Below are positions 49,079 through 60,880 of a DNA stretch of 64,000 bases, in pieces. The notes under the pieces are model-generated. The model was not told the DNA's origin, searched no databases, and saw only the letters and a list, made by a program, of their open reading frames with translations. The stretch lies in NCBI RefSeq assembly GCF_000283155.1, contig NW_004454239.1, positions 5,465,078 to 5,529,077 of the forward strand, read 5' to 3'. The position numbers and the translations under genes were made by a program. The stretch is from Ceratotherium simum simum (Eukaryota; Chordata; Mammalia; Perissodactyla; Rhinocerotidae). The first letter of the stretch is position 1. Every line of letters starts with the position of its first letter.

Positions 49079-49277
49079 CTTCTTTTTTTTTTTCGGTGAG
49101 GAAGATTGTCCCTGAGCTAACATCTGTGCCAATCTTTCTCTATTCTATGTGTGGGACACCACCAGAGCACGGCTCGATGAACGGTGTGTAGGTCCACACC
49201 CGGGATACGAAACCTGCGAGCCCCCGGCCGCTGAAGCGAAGTGCATGAACTTAATCACTATGCCACTGGGCCGGCCC
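49079..49277 (-). mobile_element. ERE SINE in DPY19L3 intron F-G, single-module tail
   Basis: Tail has one module only (ggtgaggaagattgtccctg), head ends ccactgggccggccc. Flanked by tgactttttctt at 49,067-49,078 and 49,278-49,289. Same strand as the gene. Confidence 0.9.
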
Positions 49278-49824
49278 TGACTTTTTCTTTTTTAAACAAC
49301 AGAAATATAATTTAATAGAGCATGAGTCTCCAACATGGAAAACAACTGAGTGAATGTAAGGGTCCCAATCATTTGTAAGATACTTGTAGCTTCTAACATA
49401 TTGCCACCTAGTGAATTTGTAGGGCAAAAGAACTCAAAACTGCATTTTATAGGCTATTAATCATTACCATACACTTATTAATAATTATTTTTAGGAGAAT
49501 ACATAATAATAATAGTGATAACTCTGGATAATGGGATTATTGGTGATTTTTAATTTTTCTTTTTCGTGCTTTTCAGTATTTCTAAATTCTGTATAATGAA
49601 CCAATCTAACTTATGGTCTGGGAACAAATTATTTAAAAAAATAAAATTAAAATTATTAAAAAAATAATTCCTTATAAAACCATAACTTATCAATTATCTG
49701 TTTTTAGCTTCAAATTTTAGTATCCATTTTATCATACTGATGTATGGGCAACTACTGAAAAGACAATCAGTATGAAAGAAATACTACATCGTAAAAAGGA
49801 AATGGAGAAAGGGACAGCACTGAC

Positions 49825-49936
49825 CCTCTTTGGGTTATAAAGACGTATCAACTTCAGAAGTAGCTCCCATATTTCAGGGCTGCATAAGCCAAACGAGGCA
49901 AACACACACATGTGTGACGTCCAGAGGTATTTCATT
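49825..49936 (-). CDS. DPY19L3: DPY19L3 coding exon 'F'
   Basis: 112 nt, phase 2 to 0, fragment residues 197-234. Acceptor ttcttacag; begins MKYLWTSHMCVFASFGLCS and ends LYNPKR before donor gtcagt. It includes a hydrophobic segment with several cysteines and the conserved W-T-S-H motif. The only possible GT donor leaves Arg complete, so the intron is phase 0, which matches the next exon. Confidence 0.95.
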
Positions 49937-50325
49937 CTGTAAGAACATACGCAGGCAAAGATCAACGAGTGCTAGGTGTGTAGACAGCAGGAGTCTGAGA
50001 CAGCTGGAAAGGCAACTGTCTTGTCTGTGACAGTAAAATCTTACTATAACGAGGCAGGACCATCCGCCAATGGGTTAGTTATTAAGTCCACTGCCTTTTG
50101 AGAACTGTCATATAAGTAAAAATAGAGGAATGTTGGTAATTAGGAAAAAACTGGTTATAAATAATATTTTGCACCGGGAGAAGACAGTAAATGAGGACAT
50201 TTTTATGGGAACCATAATTATTAATGAAGATGACTGTCAGTTTCCAAATTATATTGCTAAATTACATCAGGTAAAGAGGGGTCAAACAAAAAAATAAATC
50301 AAATGAACAGGTAAGACAAAAATAC

Positions 50326-50448
50326 CTCATTGTACTCAAGGCCAAGAATCCAAACAGAATGGTATGTAATAAGTTGTAGGCAGTTTCTGGTTTCAGGCCG
50401 ATTGTGCACTTTCTCACTTTACCCATGGATTGTTGATTTGTAGAATCA
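50326..50448 (-). CDS. DPY19L3: DPY19L3 coding exon 'E'
   Basis: 123 nt, phase 2 to 2, fragment residues 156-196. Acceptor ttattcag; SDSTNQQS at the start is a polar loop, followed by KPETAYNLLHTILFGFLALS, a partly hydrophobic helix; donor gtattt is weak at +4 to +6. The polar loop differs from my recollection of the human protein more than its surroundings do, which suggests relaxed constraint there. Confidence 0.94.
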
Positions 50449-51069
50449 CTGAATAAAATAGCAAACACACAAAATTAAAGCTGGATACATAATTTTAATT
50501 TAGTTAAATATTTTTTAAAGAAGAAGATACAAGAAACTTATGCCTTCATATATTTGGAAATGCATTATTTTCCTAGGATAAGATGAATCAGCATGGATCA
50601 ATTTTGAATTTGTTTATGAGACTGACAGTGTCATAACATAAAGGCATCAATAATCAGAATAACCAAAATTTAACAAATTTCATTTTAATTTAAGTAAAAA
50701 TTCAAAGTGCTTTATAATAGCAAAAAAAAATTATAATAGCAAAAAAAAAAATCCTCTTGGAATCACTGAAACTGCGAGAGATCTTTAAAAATGTTTTACG
50801 AGTTATCAGTATTTTTCAAGTTTTTACAAATAAGAAAAAGTAAAAATGTATCCTTAAACTTGGAATTCAGTACCTTTATGAATCAATGATCACATCTTTA
50901 ACCTACCAATACCTCATTATGTATGTCTAACCAATGACTTTTATCAAACATGGCTACATTAAAATGATTACACCCATAACATTAATTCCTTAACATCATC
51001 TAACACACCTAGTTCATGCTCTGTTTTCCCTGTTTATTGTAATTGCTTTTTTCATGTATTTAAAAAAAA

Positions 51070-51306
51070 TTTTTTTTTTCCCTTTTGTGAGGGAGATCAG
51101 CCCTGAGCTTAACACCTGATGCTGATCGTTTTTTTTTGCCGAGGAAGATTGGCCCTGAGCTAACACCTGTGCCCATCTTCCTCTACTTTACATGGGACGC
51201 CGCCACAGCACGGCATGACAAGCGGTGCTTTGGTGCGCGCCCGGGATCCGAACCCCAAGAACCCCGGGCTGCCGGAGCAGAGTGCTTGCGCCACTGGGTC
51301 GGCCCC
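51070..51306 (-). mobile_element. ERE SINE in DPY19L3 intron D-E
   Basis: Two tail modules (gtgagggagatcagccctga; gccgaggaagattggccctg), head missing some bases near the 5' end (the cttaaccg part is deleted: gagtgcttgcgccactgggt). The flanks ttcatgta (51,051-51,058) and ttccatgta (51,308-51,316) suggest a decayed duplication. Same strand as the gene. Confidence 0.9.
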
Positions 51307-53224
51307 CTTCCATGTAGTTTCTTAGAATCAAGATCCAAAGCCTGTACACTGCATTTCATCAATGTATCTTTAAATTATCTTTCAATTAATAAAAGTATCC
51401 CTCCCACCTTTTTAAGGCTGTTTATTGGTTGAAGAAAACGTACTATTTGTCCTCTAACTATTCCCACCTTCTGGATTTGGCTGATTGTCTCCTTGTGTTG
51501 GTGTTTAATATGTTTCTCCATTCCCATGTTTCTTATAAACGTGCATTAGATCTAGAGGTTAATTATGAGACTCAAGTTCATGTATTCTGGCGAGAGCACC
51601 TCATGGGGATGTGATATACTCTATATTACATCACACTGGGGAGCACATATTGTGTGTTGTCTCCGAGTTAGTGATGTTGAGATGGATGAGTGGGCTTGGA
51701 TGTTGCACAATTTGTTGTCAAGGGGAAAAGGAAACAACAGTAAGGGCCACCAGTGTAAGAGAAAAATAATACTTTTATAAAGGCCCCACTTCTCTTTCAA
51801 TAGACTTGGATATGAATAGCCCCACAAATTCAATAGACTTGGATATGTACAATGCTTCTATGTAACTTGAGAACTATTATTTCCTAGAAATCCTCTCCTT
51901 ACCACCCTAGATTCACAAGAAAAGTAAAATGATACTCTGAGGTAATTTTCACCACTGGTAGTAATCTTTATTTCAACATTATATATTACAACCCAAACTC
52001 GGGCTTCCATATTGATACTAAAAGATAATTCCAGACAAGGAGAACATATGCTGTCATCTTTCCTTGATACCTGGGAGAATTCTGCAACACTTCCCACTGT
52101 CCTCCCAGCCACGCTAGAGAGCTCTTACTAATCCCATGAATACAGAAGAGCGTGCCCCTTGCAGCTGTATCCTTCACACTAAGGTAAATGTGTCGTATAA
52201 ACGTAATAGTATCATCCTTCCTAGTACTAAAAAGGTAGAAATATTTTAAATACGTGGCACTGATAAAATATCCTTCAAATTACTTAAAAGTTACTTCATA
52301 TGAAGATACTATAATTCTTAAATTGATTAATGTAGTGCTTTTCCTCTAATAAAGTCCTAATATCCCTACCTGGTGGATGAAGACGCTCTAAAATCTTTAT
52401 CTGTAATCATATACCAAATCAGCTTCCAGAGACGGCTCACAGGGTCACACTGAGCATGACAGATATTTTCACAAAACACTGCAGGCCACCTGCACTTTCT
52501 GCATTGCATGCAGTCTAGAATCCTATCGACACCTGGTATGTCTGGAATAATATTAAATTATGCTGTCTAGAATAACTTCCATCTATTTTCACAGGGCTAA
52601 ATTTTATCTTGGGCTAGGTATAAAAAAGAACACTTTTGAAAGATACTAAAATAGTTTATAGTCAATGAAATATTTTCATGGTTCAATGTTGCTTTATTCT
52701 TAATAGTCATAAAACGCCTCAACTGATCTGGGCTCATTTTAAGGACTTTCTCCCAGAACAGCATTCTGGTGGCTGTGAATCACAGCTCCCCAGCACCTTA
52801 ACTGGCAAGGTAATGACATAGAAAAAGGGCTTCCTTCTGAGCTTCATTAAGTTTTCACAAATGACAGTAGCTTCCAATTCTTACACTTAATTTTCTTTCA
52901 ATTTAATAAAGACAGTAAATGCAAAAACCTCCATCAGCTTGACAGGCAGGTATTCTACATGCTTTTAAAAAGTATTTATACTCTTTGACTTTTTCTTTTA
53001 GTAGATTAGTAGACATGTTAAGTTTTGAAAACTCATCAATTATTACTTAGGACTTTAGTAGATGCTAATAATTATAGTCTACTACAAATTTATAAGCCCT
53101 TAAACAAAACACAACAAAATAAACAATAGTTAACTCTTGATATTTCACGAGAAATAAAAAAGGCAGCTAGAGGAAGAAACATAGAAAAACATAGGAAACT
53201 AATAAGGGGAACAAAATAGACACT

Positions 53225-53475
53225 ATGAGTCCATAATAATAATACTAACTAATGACAGCTAAAATCTACAAAATATTCTAGGCATGAGGCACTATTTTAA
53301 TACTTTATGTTGTTCTCAGTTACCGATCTCTCACAAAAACCTGCAGAGTAAGGACTCTTACTATTCCCATTCTACAGATAAGGAAATGGAAATACTTTAA
53401 GGCTGTAAAATAGGCTCAAAGATCCCAGTGTCCCCAGGTGTGCCAGCTGGGACTTCAACCCAGAGCACGTGCGCG
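53225..53475 (-). mobile_element. MIR SINE, antisense, in intron
   Basis: attctaggcatgaggcacta, cagagtaaggactcttacta and ttctacagataaggaaatgg match the reverse MIR consensus. Confidence 0.7.
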
Positions 53476-53681
53476 GCATCCACTACTCTGTGCTGTCTCT
53501 TCACTACTCCACCCTTAACTACCGAGAGTGGAGTCCACTCTAGATTGGATATTTCCCCCTTTAAGCTGAACAACACTACTCTGTTCTGTGTCTCATATTT
53601 TGATTTTCAATTTAGCAATTTTTCTGCAGCATAGAACACGTTCATTAAAGCACAGCATTAGGTTTCTGAAACGGGCCATAC

Positions 53682-53840
53682 CTGAGATTGTGGAAGGCAA
53701 CAGCTAACGCTGCAATCACTGTGATGGACAGAACAAATAAGTAAGCATAAAAAAGCAGAGTATCTGAAAGCCTTTCAAATGTATTAAAAGGCAGGAGGCC
53801 AAAAGCTTCTTCACAAAGATACAGATTTGCATCAAAATCT
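53682..53840 (-). CDS. DPY19L3: DPY19L3 coding exon 'D'
   Basis: 159 nt, phase 2 to 2, fragment residues 103-155. Acceptor ttccctag; sequence begins DFDANLYLCEEAFGLLPF, a strongly conserved loop of the DPY19 family, then a transmembrane helix (LLFYAYLFVLSITVIAALAV), ending AFHNL with donor gtatgg. The two acidic residues flanking the loop start (D-F-D) fit a lumenal face, but I cannot assign catalysis to them from this fragment. Confidence 0.95.
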
Positions 53841-54014
53841 CTAGGGAACAAATGGAAAGCAAAGTATTAAATTCAATATAAGACAAGTAAACTACAATTT
53901 TTTTCTCAAAATGAGCCTGAAATTAATAGTTGAAGTCACAATGATAACTTAAGTTGTAAAGTCCCTGCTGATTTAATATAACAAAGCAAACATATACTTT
54001 AAATTCAGTCATAC

Positions 54015-54088
54015 CTTGTTGCTCCAAACCCAAATTTTGCCTTCAGAAATTTAAATATGTGTTCATCTGACTTCAGGTTAAGAATTTT
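54015..54088 (-). CDS. DPY19L3: DPY19L3 coding exon 'C'
   Basis: 74 nt, phase 0 to 2, fragment residues 79-102 plus two bases of the next codon. Acceptor ccaatag, start KILNLKSDEH, end FGFGAT, donor gtatga. The exon is hydrophilic and encodes a loop between membrane helices. Its last two bases (AG) join the first base of the next exon to make Arg. The following intron is only 174 nt. Confidence 0.94.
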
Positions 54089-55690
54089 CTATTGGGGAGG
54101 GAGAAAACAAAAACTGCTGTTAGTGCTTTAGGCACAGTTTCCTGCTAAGCTCCCACTGGACATATACATGCAGTGTCCACTTTCACAGGACTCTGTTCTT
54201 AGAACTGAGGAATTCTAAAGGAGGGACTTTTATGCTCCTTCCATTCCCTTTTTTTTTTTTTTTTAGCAGAATCATTTTTTCAAACAAAACCTTATGTATA
54301 AGTTCAGTAAATAAAGTAGATAAAAGATGAGCTTCTTTGGTCAGGGAGAGAGAGAGCTAAACTCCAGTGAGGACAATTATTTAGATGAGAAAACCAATGA
54401 TATGATGACCTGAAACCTCAAATAGGTACACAGCCCATAAGGCCTGTTCAGCTTTGGGGTTTTCTGTCTGCAGGTACCACTGCTGTAAGACTCATTCACA
54501 CAGAGACAGTTCAAGACATGGCAGGAATGCTCAAGGAGGGAACAGACAAATGCCAGCAGTTATCATCAGTGATCATAATTTTAACTCATATACTTTTATT
54601 TTTAATTTATGGCTCACAAAAATCCATATAACATAAATGGGTGAAGAAACTGTTGTCAGAAGAAAAATGAAGATAGAAAAGAAAATAAGATGAATCCAGA
54701 ACTGAGGTTAGTAAACAAATATATTTACTAGAGAGGAGCCACAAATCTGGGCTTATGTATTCTAGTAGCAAACGAAGAGAGGAAGATAAAAGCATTTGTG
54801 TTACCGGCAGGGTCATGAGATTAAAAGAAACTAGTTGCTCAGAAGAGATCCTAACAGTTCTAGAACTGAGACTCAAGAGAAATTTTTCCCATGGGTACAG
54901 CAAAAACAGAAGGAGTCTCACAGACTATGTTTCTAATTCCTCTCATTGTAGGTCGCTGGCAAAACACCAAGTGCAAGTGAAGAGAGTTATTCTTCGGGGT
55001 CCAGGCGTGCAGCTCTTGACTGGCTCAATTCAGGCACAGAGAGGGAATGCGTGGAGTGGGCAAATGGATAGACTGCGTATCTTTCAGCCAGTCTTTCAGA
55101 AATGCTGATTGTTCTGCTCAAATAAGCTTTTGAAAAGTACTGAAGTGTCCGGAGTTTCAGAAGACAGCAAAAAGGACCTGGGGTGGAGGTGTGTAACGTG
55201 GCTGGTGGAGGGAAGAGGCTGCTTTTCTGCCAGGCAACAGGCAGGAAGCGGGACTGCCATTCTCTTACGAGGGGAAGGAACATGTCATGTACACGCAGGT
55301 GTCTCCTGTCCCGAGACTGGCCTTCTAGGAGGGGCAGAATCATCTCAAATCACTGTGCTTCTCATGGTAAAGCCAGTTCATTTATTAACTTAACCCAGTA
55401 AAAATCAGTCATCTTTCTTTTCCATGGTGCACAGAACTATCTCTAAAAAGCAGAATTTTTTAAATTTAGAGAAATATGTGCTTAATGCTTTGAAGTTCAG
55501 CTTTTAAAAAGTTTAATAACTCAAAAGGTGAGTTCCAAGTAGCACATCTTAAAGAAGAGTGAATAGAAATCAGTGATTAAAATCAAGAAAATAATCCTGT
55601 TACTGAAACAAAGTTAAAACTGCGCCTATTTAAAGTAAAACTGGTAACCTTCAGTAACGTTAAATTAAATACGTCATTTTATTAACCTAC
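54089..55690 (-). other. DPY19L3 intron B-C
   Basis: No repeat family recognised apart from a poly-T run at 54,249-54,264. Open frames at 54,755-55,393 lack homology. Confidence 0.45.
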
Positions 55691-55792
55691 CTTAATAATG
55701 TTGTTGAGAAAAAGCGTCAAACAGAGAACCACAAATAAATGTAACAAAAGTTTCCCAAGCCTATTAAGGAAGCTTCCAGTTTTCAGATTTTT
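55691..55792 (-). CDS. DPY19L3: DPY19L3 coding exon 'B'
   Basis: 102 nt, phase 0 to 0, fragment residues 45-78. Acceptor atttctag, first residues KNLKTGSFLN, last residues NNIIK, donor gtaggt. A basic, polar start is followed by a transmembrane segment (LLLHLFVVLCLTLFL). Skipping this exon would keep the frame but delete a helix. Confidence 0.95.
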
Positions 55793-56813
55793 CTAGAAAT
55801 TAAAAGAGTTGAGTCTTAATTCTTAAATTTTAATATAACTTTATAAATATTTAAAATGAGATTACTTAAGGATTTAAAACATTGGATCATACAGGGAACA
55901 CTGCAACCTACAGCGAAAATATGTGGAAAACACAGCCTACTGACTTTCATGAGGTTACATTGTCTTAACACTCGTAATTTTCTAATAGTACATGAATTCC
56001 TTAATAATGACCTCCAAGATGAAGAAATGTATCCTAGTTTTGTTTTTTTAAGACTTTCGCAACCAGTTTTGGGGTTTGCCACTTAGAAGGTACAGGATAT
56101 ACTGACAACAAATTTTTTGATCATTTATCCATTAATTCATATATCACAGACAGAGCGACAGTCCAATTAAATATCTATTGGTGTAAAACAAAGTAAACTG
56201 TGCTCTTTGATATATAATAGTTTTCTTATAACCTTCAGATAACTTTACAGATTATCAAATACAAATACAATAATATCTAAAGAGTTCAAATATGAGTGAC
56301 ATTTACTTATAATTAAGGTTAAAAGGATGAACGAGAACTACTATATCTGATAGTCAACTAAAAACCTGTTTTTTAAAATCCTCGTGACAGTTTGTCCATA
56401 GCAGCTCTCACTCAAAGACTAATAAGAAAAAGGAGTTATTCTTCCCCAAGTGGAAACAAAATGGCTTCTTGATACAGAATTGTTTATGAGAAAGAAAACA
56501 GGCTTTGTGACATTATTAAGGAAAAACAACTGACCCTTAAATCTCATGTAAATGTAAGAAACTTTAATTATATAATAAAGCCAAAGATGAGGTCAATATT
56601 TCCAAACATGATACCCTAGGAAATGTCTCATTATTTCTAAAGGTTATTTGGATTCTCAGAATTCTCAAAACAGAGTTAATTTTATTTCACTTAAAAATCA
56701 GTAAGGTATGGAAGGATGGGAGAAAGAATTACATCAAATAATAACAAGGGGTTTGCCAACTTGAAAGACTGTGATGAACACATTCCCACAAGGAACAAGT
56801 TCTCCTTATTCTT

Positions 56814-57057
56814 TTTTTTTTTTTTTTGTGAGGAAGATTGGCCCTGAGCTAACATCTGCCAATCCTTCTCTTTTTGCTGAGGAAGAGTGGCCGTGGGCTA
56901 ACATTCATGACCATCTTCCTCCACTTTATATGGGACGCTGCCACAGCATGGCTTGCCAAGCGGTGCGTTGGTGCGTGTCTGGGATCTGAACCAGTGAACC
57001 CCGAGCTGCTGCATCAGAGCACGTGCACTTAACCGCTTGCGCCACCGGGCCAGCCCC
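56814..57057 (-). mobile_element. ERE SINE in DPY19L3 intron A-B with perfect 17-bp duplication
   Basis: Two tail modules, intact head (gcgccaccgggccagcccc). Perfect duplication aagttctccttattctt at 56,797-56,813 and 57,058-57,074. Same strand as the gene; its head starts 354 nt downstream of the exon A donor. Confidence 0.95.
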
Positions 57058-57411
57058 AAGTTCTCCTTATTCTTGAATTCACACACAGAAAAAAGTTAAG
57101 TTTTTTAATCTTTTATTTCAACTTTAAATCACTGGCATTCAAATACGCATCTTTGGCTAATCCCTGAATTGAATTAAGATTCCAGTTCTCTAAGAAATAA
57201 TAAATGTCAAAACAAAGAGATGGCACATCAGAAAGCCTGAAAACAGAAAGGCCATACCATGCATTTCAAAAAAAGCAAATAATGTCACTAGTGTTTTTTA
57301 GTGGGAATTTGGTCTTAAATTTTCCTTTGTAAGCTGTATGAAAATAAGGTCCAACCAACCACATAATTAAGAAAAAAAATTTACTCTGATTAAGGACAAA
57401 AAAAGTCCTAC

Positions 57412-57543
57412 CTGAAGTTTTCTTGCAATTAATACTGAAAGGTTAAAACTAATAAGCAATGATCCAAGAATCATGGAGTTAAGAAACTGAAGAATGCAGA
57501 CCAGGAGTAAACCTGTTATCTGTATACCATACAGCCACGTCGC
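57412..57543 (-). CDS. DPY19L3: DPY19L3 coding exon 'A' (first of eleven in the window)
   Basis: 132 nt, phase 0 to 0, fragment residues 1-44. It opens after acceptor ttgttgcag with ATWLYGIQIT and ends RKLQ before donor gtagga. Nearly the whole exon is one hydrophobic stretch (VCILQFLNSMILGSLLISF), one or two transmembrane helices of the multipass ER domain. The preceding exon of the human gene (ending roughly ...MLPAVK) was searched for up to 64,000 on this strand and not found, so it lies to the right. Confidence 0.95.
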
Positions 57544-58079
57544 CTGCAACAACCAAAGGTTAGATGGTCACACACATTTATCGAGAGACTACCACCTATT
57601 GACATGTTGGTCACTTGCTGGATAATCTCAAGTTACAAATAATGCAGAAAACACATCTAACTTCAAGGACTACAATCTAAAAAAGGAAACTAAATCACAC
57701 ACATACAGACTGTTTATTTGCTTTTTAATTAAGAACATTTTAAATTTTAATTAATTAACATTAATTAAAGAGGAAACAAACAGAATATGAAGTAGCAGGA
57801 GCAAACAATGGTGTAAGTATATTCTAGAAATAGGCAAACATGGTTTGTGGTCTCCAATTTTCTTCTAAAATCTTTTACAGTTATTGCCTACAGCAAACCA
57901 TCAACATTTTATCATATTCCACTATTTCCTAATTTTCCATATTATATACCCTTTAGGACCGTATCCTACATTGCCTCATTTTATCTATGTACGTGTGTAC
58001 CTAAGTCCCCCATTAGACTGAAAACCCCTCCTGGAGCAAAGCCTTATACTCTTTCACCTCACTGGTTCCTAGCAGGCAG

Positions 58080-58265
58080 CGAGCGCAGCGGTCGAGAACA
58101 TGGTGCTGATTCTGGAGTAAACCAGCTGTGTGACCCTAATGTGCTGGAATTGGTTCATCTGTAAAAGAGGGATGATGACACCCTCCTCAGAGGTGCTGTA
58201 GGACCTGGCATGAGGGCCGGATATGGTACTGTATTAAAGTGCCTAGCATCGAATACACACTCGCT
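58080..58265 (+). mobile_element. MIR SINE
   Basis: cagcggtcgagaacatggtg, ttctggagtaaaccagctgt, gttcatctgtaaaagagg and attaaagtgcctagcatcg follow the MIR order, with internal deletion. Confidence 0.65.
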
Positions 58266-58439
58266 CTTGATGTAATAAAAACTGCTGACACTGAAAGAAG
58301 CAAAAATCAACCAACCTGAACACAAAACACACACCACAAGGAAAAAAAAGACAGCTCCTAATAAAGAGTTGATACCTTTTCCTTTCTCTTTCGAATCACA
58401 TAATTCCATATTCATAACGGCATATGAAAAATTCTACTT

Positions 58440-58870
58440 TTACTCAGCAGTGTAGGGTTTCCCACGCTCAGCAATAAACTGTGAGCCCTTTAAGAGCCAT
58501 GTGTCCTTCTGGCCCCCTTCTGGGCAGGACACCAACCATCTGGGATTTGTGATGATCCAGGGCCTGGCCAACCCAGATCTTATCTCACTCAAAGAACATC
58601 TTGAAGGAACACAGAACCTTTCCACATGAGCTGCTGTTCCTGGGAACGCTGGTCCTACCAAAGACAGTTTTTCTTGGCAAGCACGTAGCCTCTGTCCCCT
58701 GCCTGTATAAGCAACTCCCTCTCTGCCCACAGTAGCAGGCGCACAACTCTGTCCAGCCGGCCGCCCCTGGACCCTCCCTGTACCTAAGTCCCAATAAACC
58801 TGTATGTCTCGTACACTGTCTCCAGGCCTTTTCCTCAGGCTCTCCACACCTTATCCTCACTGCTTGCTCC
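58440..58870 (+). mobile_element. LTR-like element with TATA and poly(A) signals
   Basis: Promoter-like tgcctgtataagcaactccc at 58,701-58,720 and aataaa at 58,793-58,798 (tcccAATAAAcctg), followed by a pyrimidine-rich U5-like segment (gtctccaggccttttcctca). Spacing fits a gammaretrovirus-type (ERV1) LTR. No target duplication or internal region found. Antisense to the gene. Confidence 0.5.
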
Positions 58871-59384
58871 ACTGGGCATGTGGCCAGATAAGCAGCATCT
58901 CCGATTTTCCCCATAGTCTTTTTTCTTAACCCCAAAAGAAACAAACCTACATCAAGCATTTAAAAGCAAGGCCTGCAACAGTTCAGCGCTTCTGCTTAGT
59001 TAGTGTTAAGGAAACTCAGGGGAACAGGTGTTGATAGCTTTTAGGATAAGAATAACATTTTACTGTAGGAGATTTAGAAAATTCAGAAAAACATAAAAAC
59101 ACACGGTATTGGATAGAAAGGTGGGCTCTAGAGCCAAAATATAACTACCTACAGAAATAATACTGATTTCATGGTGGTGTATGATATTTCATGTAGCATT
59201 TATTCCACATTATATTTTCTCACATCAATGACTATTCTGTGAAAATTTAATTTTAAATGGCTACATAACATTCCACCATATGCCATAATTTGTCTGCCAC
59301 TGGATCATTTGTTTCTAGCTTTTTATTATTATTGAAATTAATGTTATTATAAACCTCCTTCTAAAAAATCCCTCAGTTAGTTAT
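58871..59384. other. Intron sequence, nothing recognised
   Basis: A+T-rich; an L1-like patch near 59,160-59,350 is possible (cattccaccatatgccataa). Confidence 0.35.
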
Positions 59385-59490
59385 ACCTGATTAGTTCCTT
59401 ATTCTGTTTATTGCTGTATCCCCAGCATCTAAAATTATGCCCACTAGAACAGTGTCACTCAATAAATACTGGAGGAATGAATGAATGAAC
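59385..59490 (+). mobile_element. L2 3'-end fragment
   Basis: ttgctgtatccccagcatct, actcaataaatactggagga and tgaatgaatgaacg are the L2 3' terminus. Confidence 0.75.
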
Positions 59491-59554
59491 GCATTTCCTT
59501 AGAATAGATTCCCAAAGCAGCACTATTGGGTAGAGAACAAATAGTTTTTCCTTT

Positions 59555-60880
59555 TTAACAGCTTTACTGAGACATAATTCATATACCATAAAATTCACCC
59601 ATTTAAAGTGTACAATTCATGACTTTTAGTTTATTAACAGAGTTGTGAAAATATCACTACAGTCTAATTTTAAGATATTCTCATCACTCCAATAGAAATC
59701 CCATATCCATTAGCCATAATTTTAGCCATCCAAGTAGGTGTGAAGTGGTATCTTGTGGTTTTGATTTGCATTTCCCTAATGACTTATGATGCTGAACATC
59801 TTCTCATGTGCTTATTGGACATTTATATATATTTTTTGAAGAAATGTCTATCAATCCAATCTTTTGCTGATATTTTATTGTTGAAAGAGTTGTAAGAGTT
59901 CTTTGTATATTCTAAAAGTCCCTTATCAGATATATGATTTGCAAACATTCTCTCCCGTTTTGTGAGTTGTCTTTTCATTTTCTTGATAGTATCTCTGAAG
60001 TACAAAATTTTTAATGTTGATGAAGTCTAAATCATCTATTTTTCCTTTAGTCACTTGTCTTTTGGTGTTACACCTAAGAAGGCTTGGCCTACTCCAAGGT
60101 CATGAAGAATTATTCCTATCTTCTAAACGTTTTATAGTTTTAGCTCTTATAATTACGTCTATGATCTATTTTGAGTTAATTACTGTATATGGTGAAAGCA
60201 AGGGGTCCAACTTTATTCTTTTGCATGCAGATATCCAGTTATCCCAGCACCATTTGTCGAAAAGAATATGCTTTTTGCATAATTATCTTGGCACCTTGTT
60301 GAAAATCATCTGACTTTATTTCTGGTGAGGGTTTATTCCTGGTCTCTCAATTCTATTCTACTGATTTATGTCTATCCTTCTGCTAGTATCACATTATCCA
60401 GATTACTATAGCTTGGAACTAAATTTTGAAATTTGAAAGTGTGAATTTGCAAAGAAACTTTGTTCTTCTTTTTCATGACTGTTTTGGTTATTCTGGGTCT
60501 TTTAAGTCTCCACATGAATTTCAGGATCAGCTTGTCAGTTTCTGCAAAAAATCCACCTAGGATTCTGAGAGGAATCATGTTGAATCTGTAGATCAATTTG
60601 GGGAGCAATGCCATCTAAGTCTTCCAAATCCATGAACACGGGACATCCTTCCAATTTATGTAGGTCTTTAAAACTTTCAACAATGTTTTGTAGTTTTCAG
60701 AATATAAGTTTGTACTTTTTCTGTTCAATTTATACCTAAGTATTTTATTCTTTTTGAGGCTTTTCCTTCTAGGAAGTAGTCTATCCTTTTCTCCCTTTTC
60801 TATTGAAGTGTAAATGTTTTTCTCATTGATTTGTAGGAACTCTTTAAGTACAACCACTCATTCACAAATATATATTTTTT
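59555..60880 (-). mobile_element. L1 3' half, antisense
   Basis: Begins with a 3' UTR (tactgagacataattcatat) and continues into ORF2 C-terminal coding sequence, readable on the minus strand as IYRFNMIPLRILGGFFAE (about 60,560-60,614) and in the LPDFK..YY region near 60,400. Degenerate. Confidence 0.82.

Larger units (their letters stand above)
50449..53681 (-). other. DPY19L3 intron D-E
   Basis: Contains one ERE and a MIR (listed). The rest is A+T-rich and unassigned, including two adjacent copies of ttataatagcaaaaaaaa at 50,713-50,749 and a duplicated caatagacttggatatg at 51,799-51,847. Confidence 0.5.

Noticed and set aside
28975..57543. Assignment to DPY19L1, L2 or L4
   Set aside because: The C-terminal domain text (e.g. 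FGTDYVILEDSICY and the KLSRNK end) matches my memory of DPY19L3, whereas DPY19L1 has a clearly different C-terminus.
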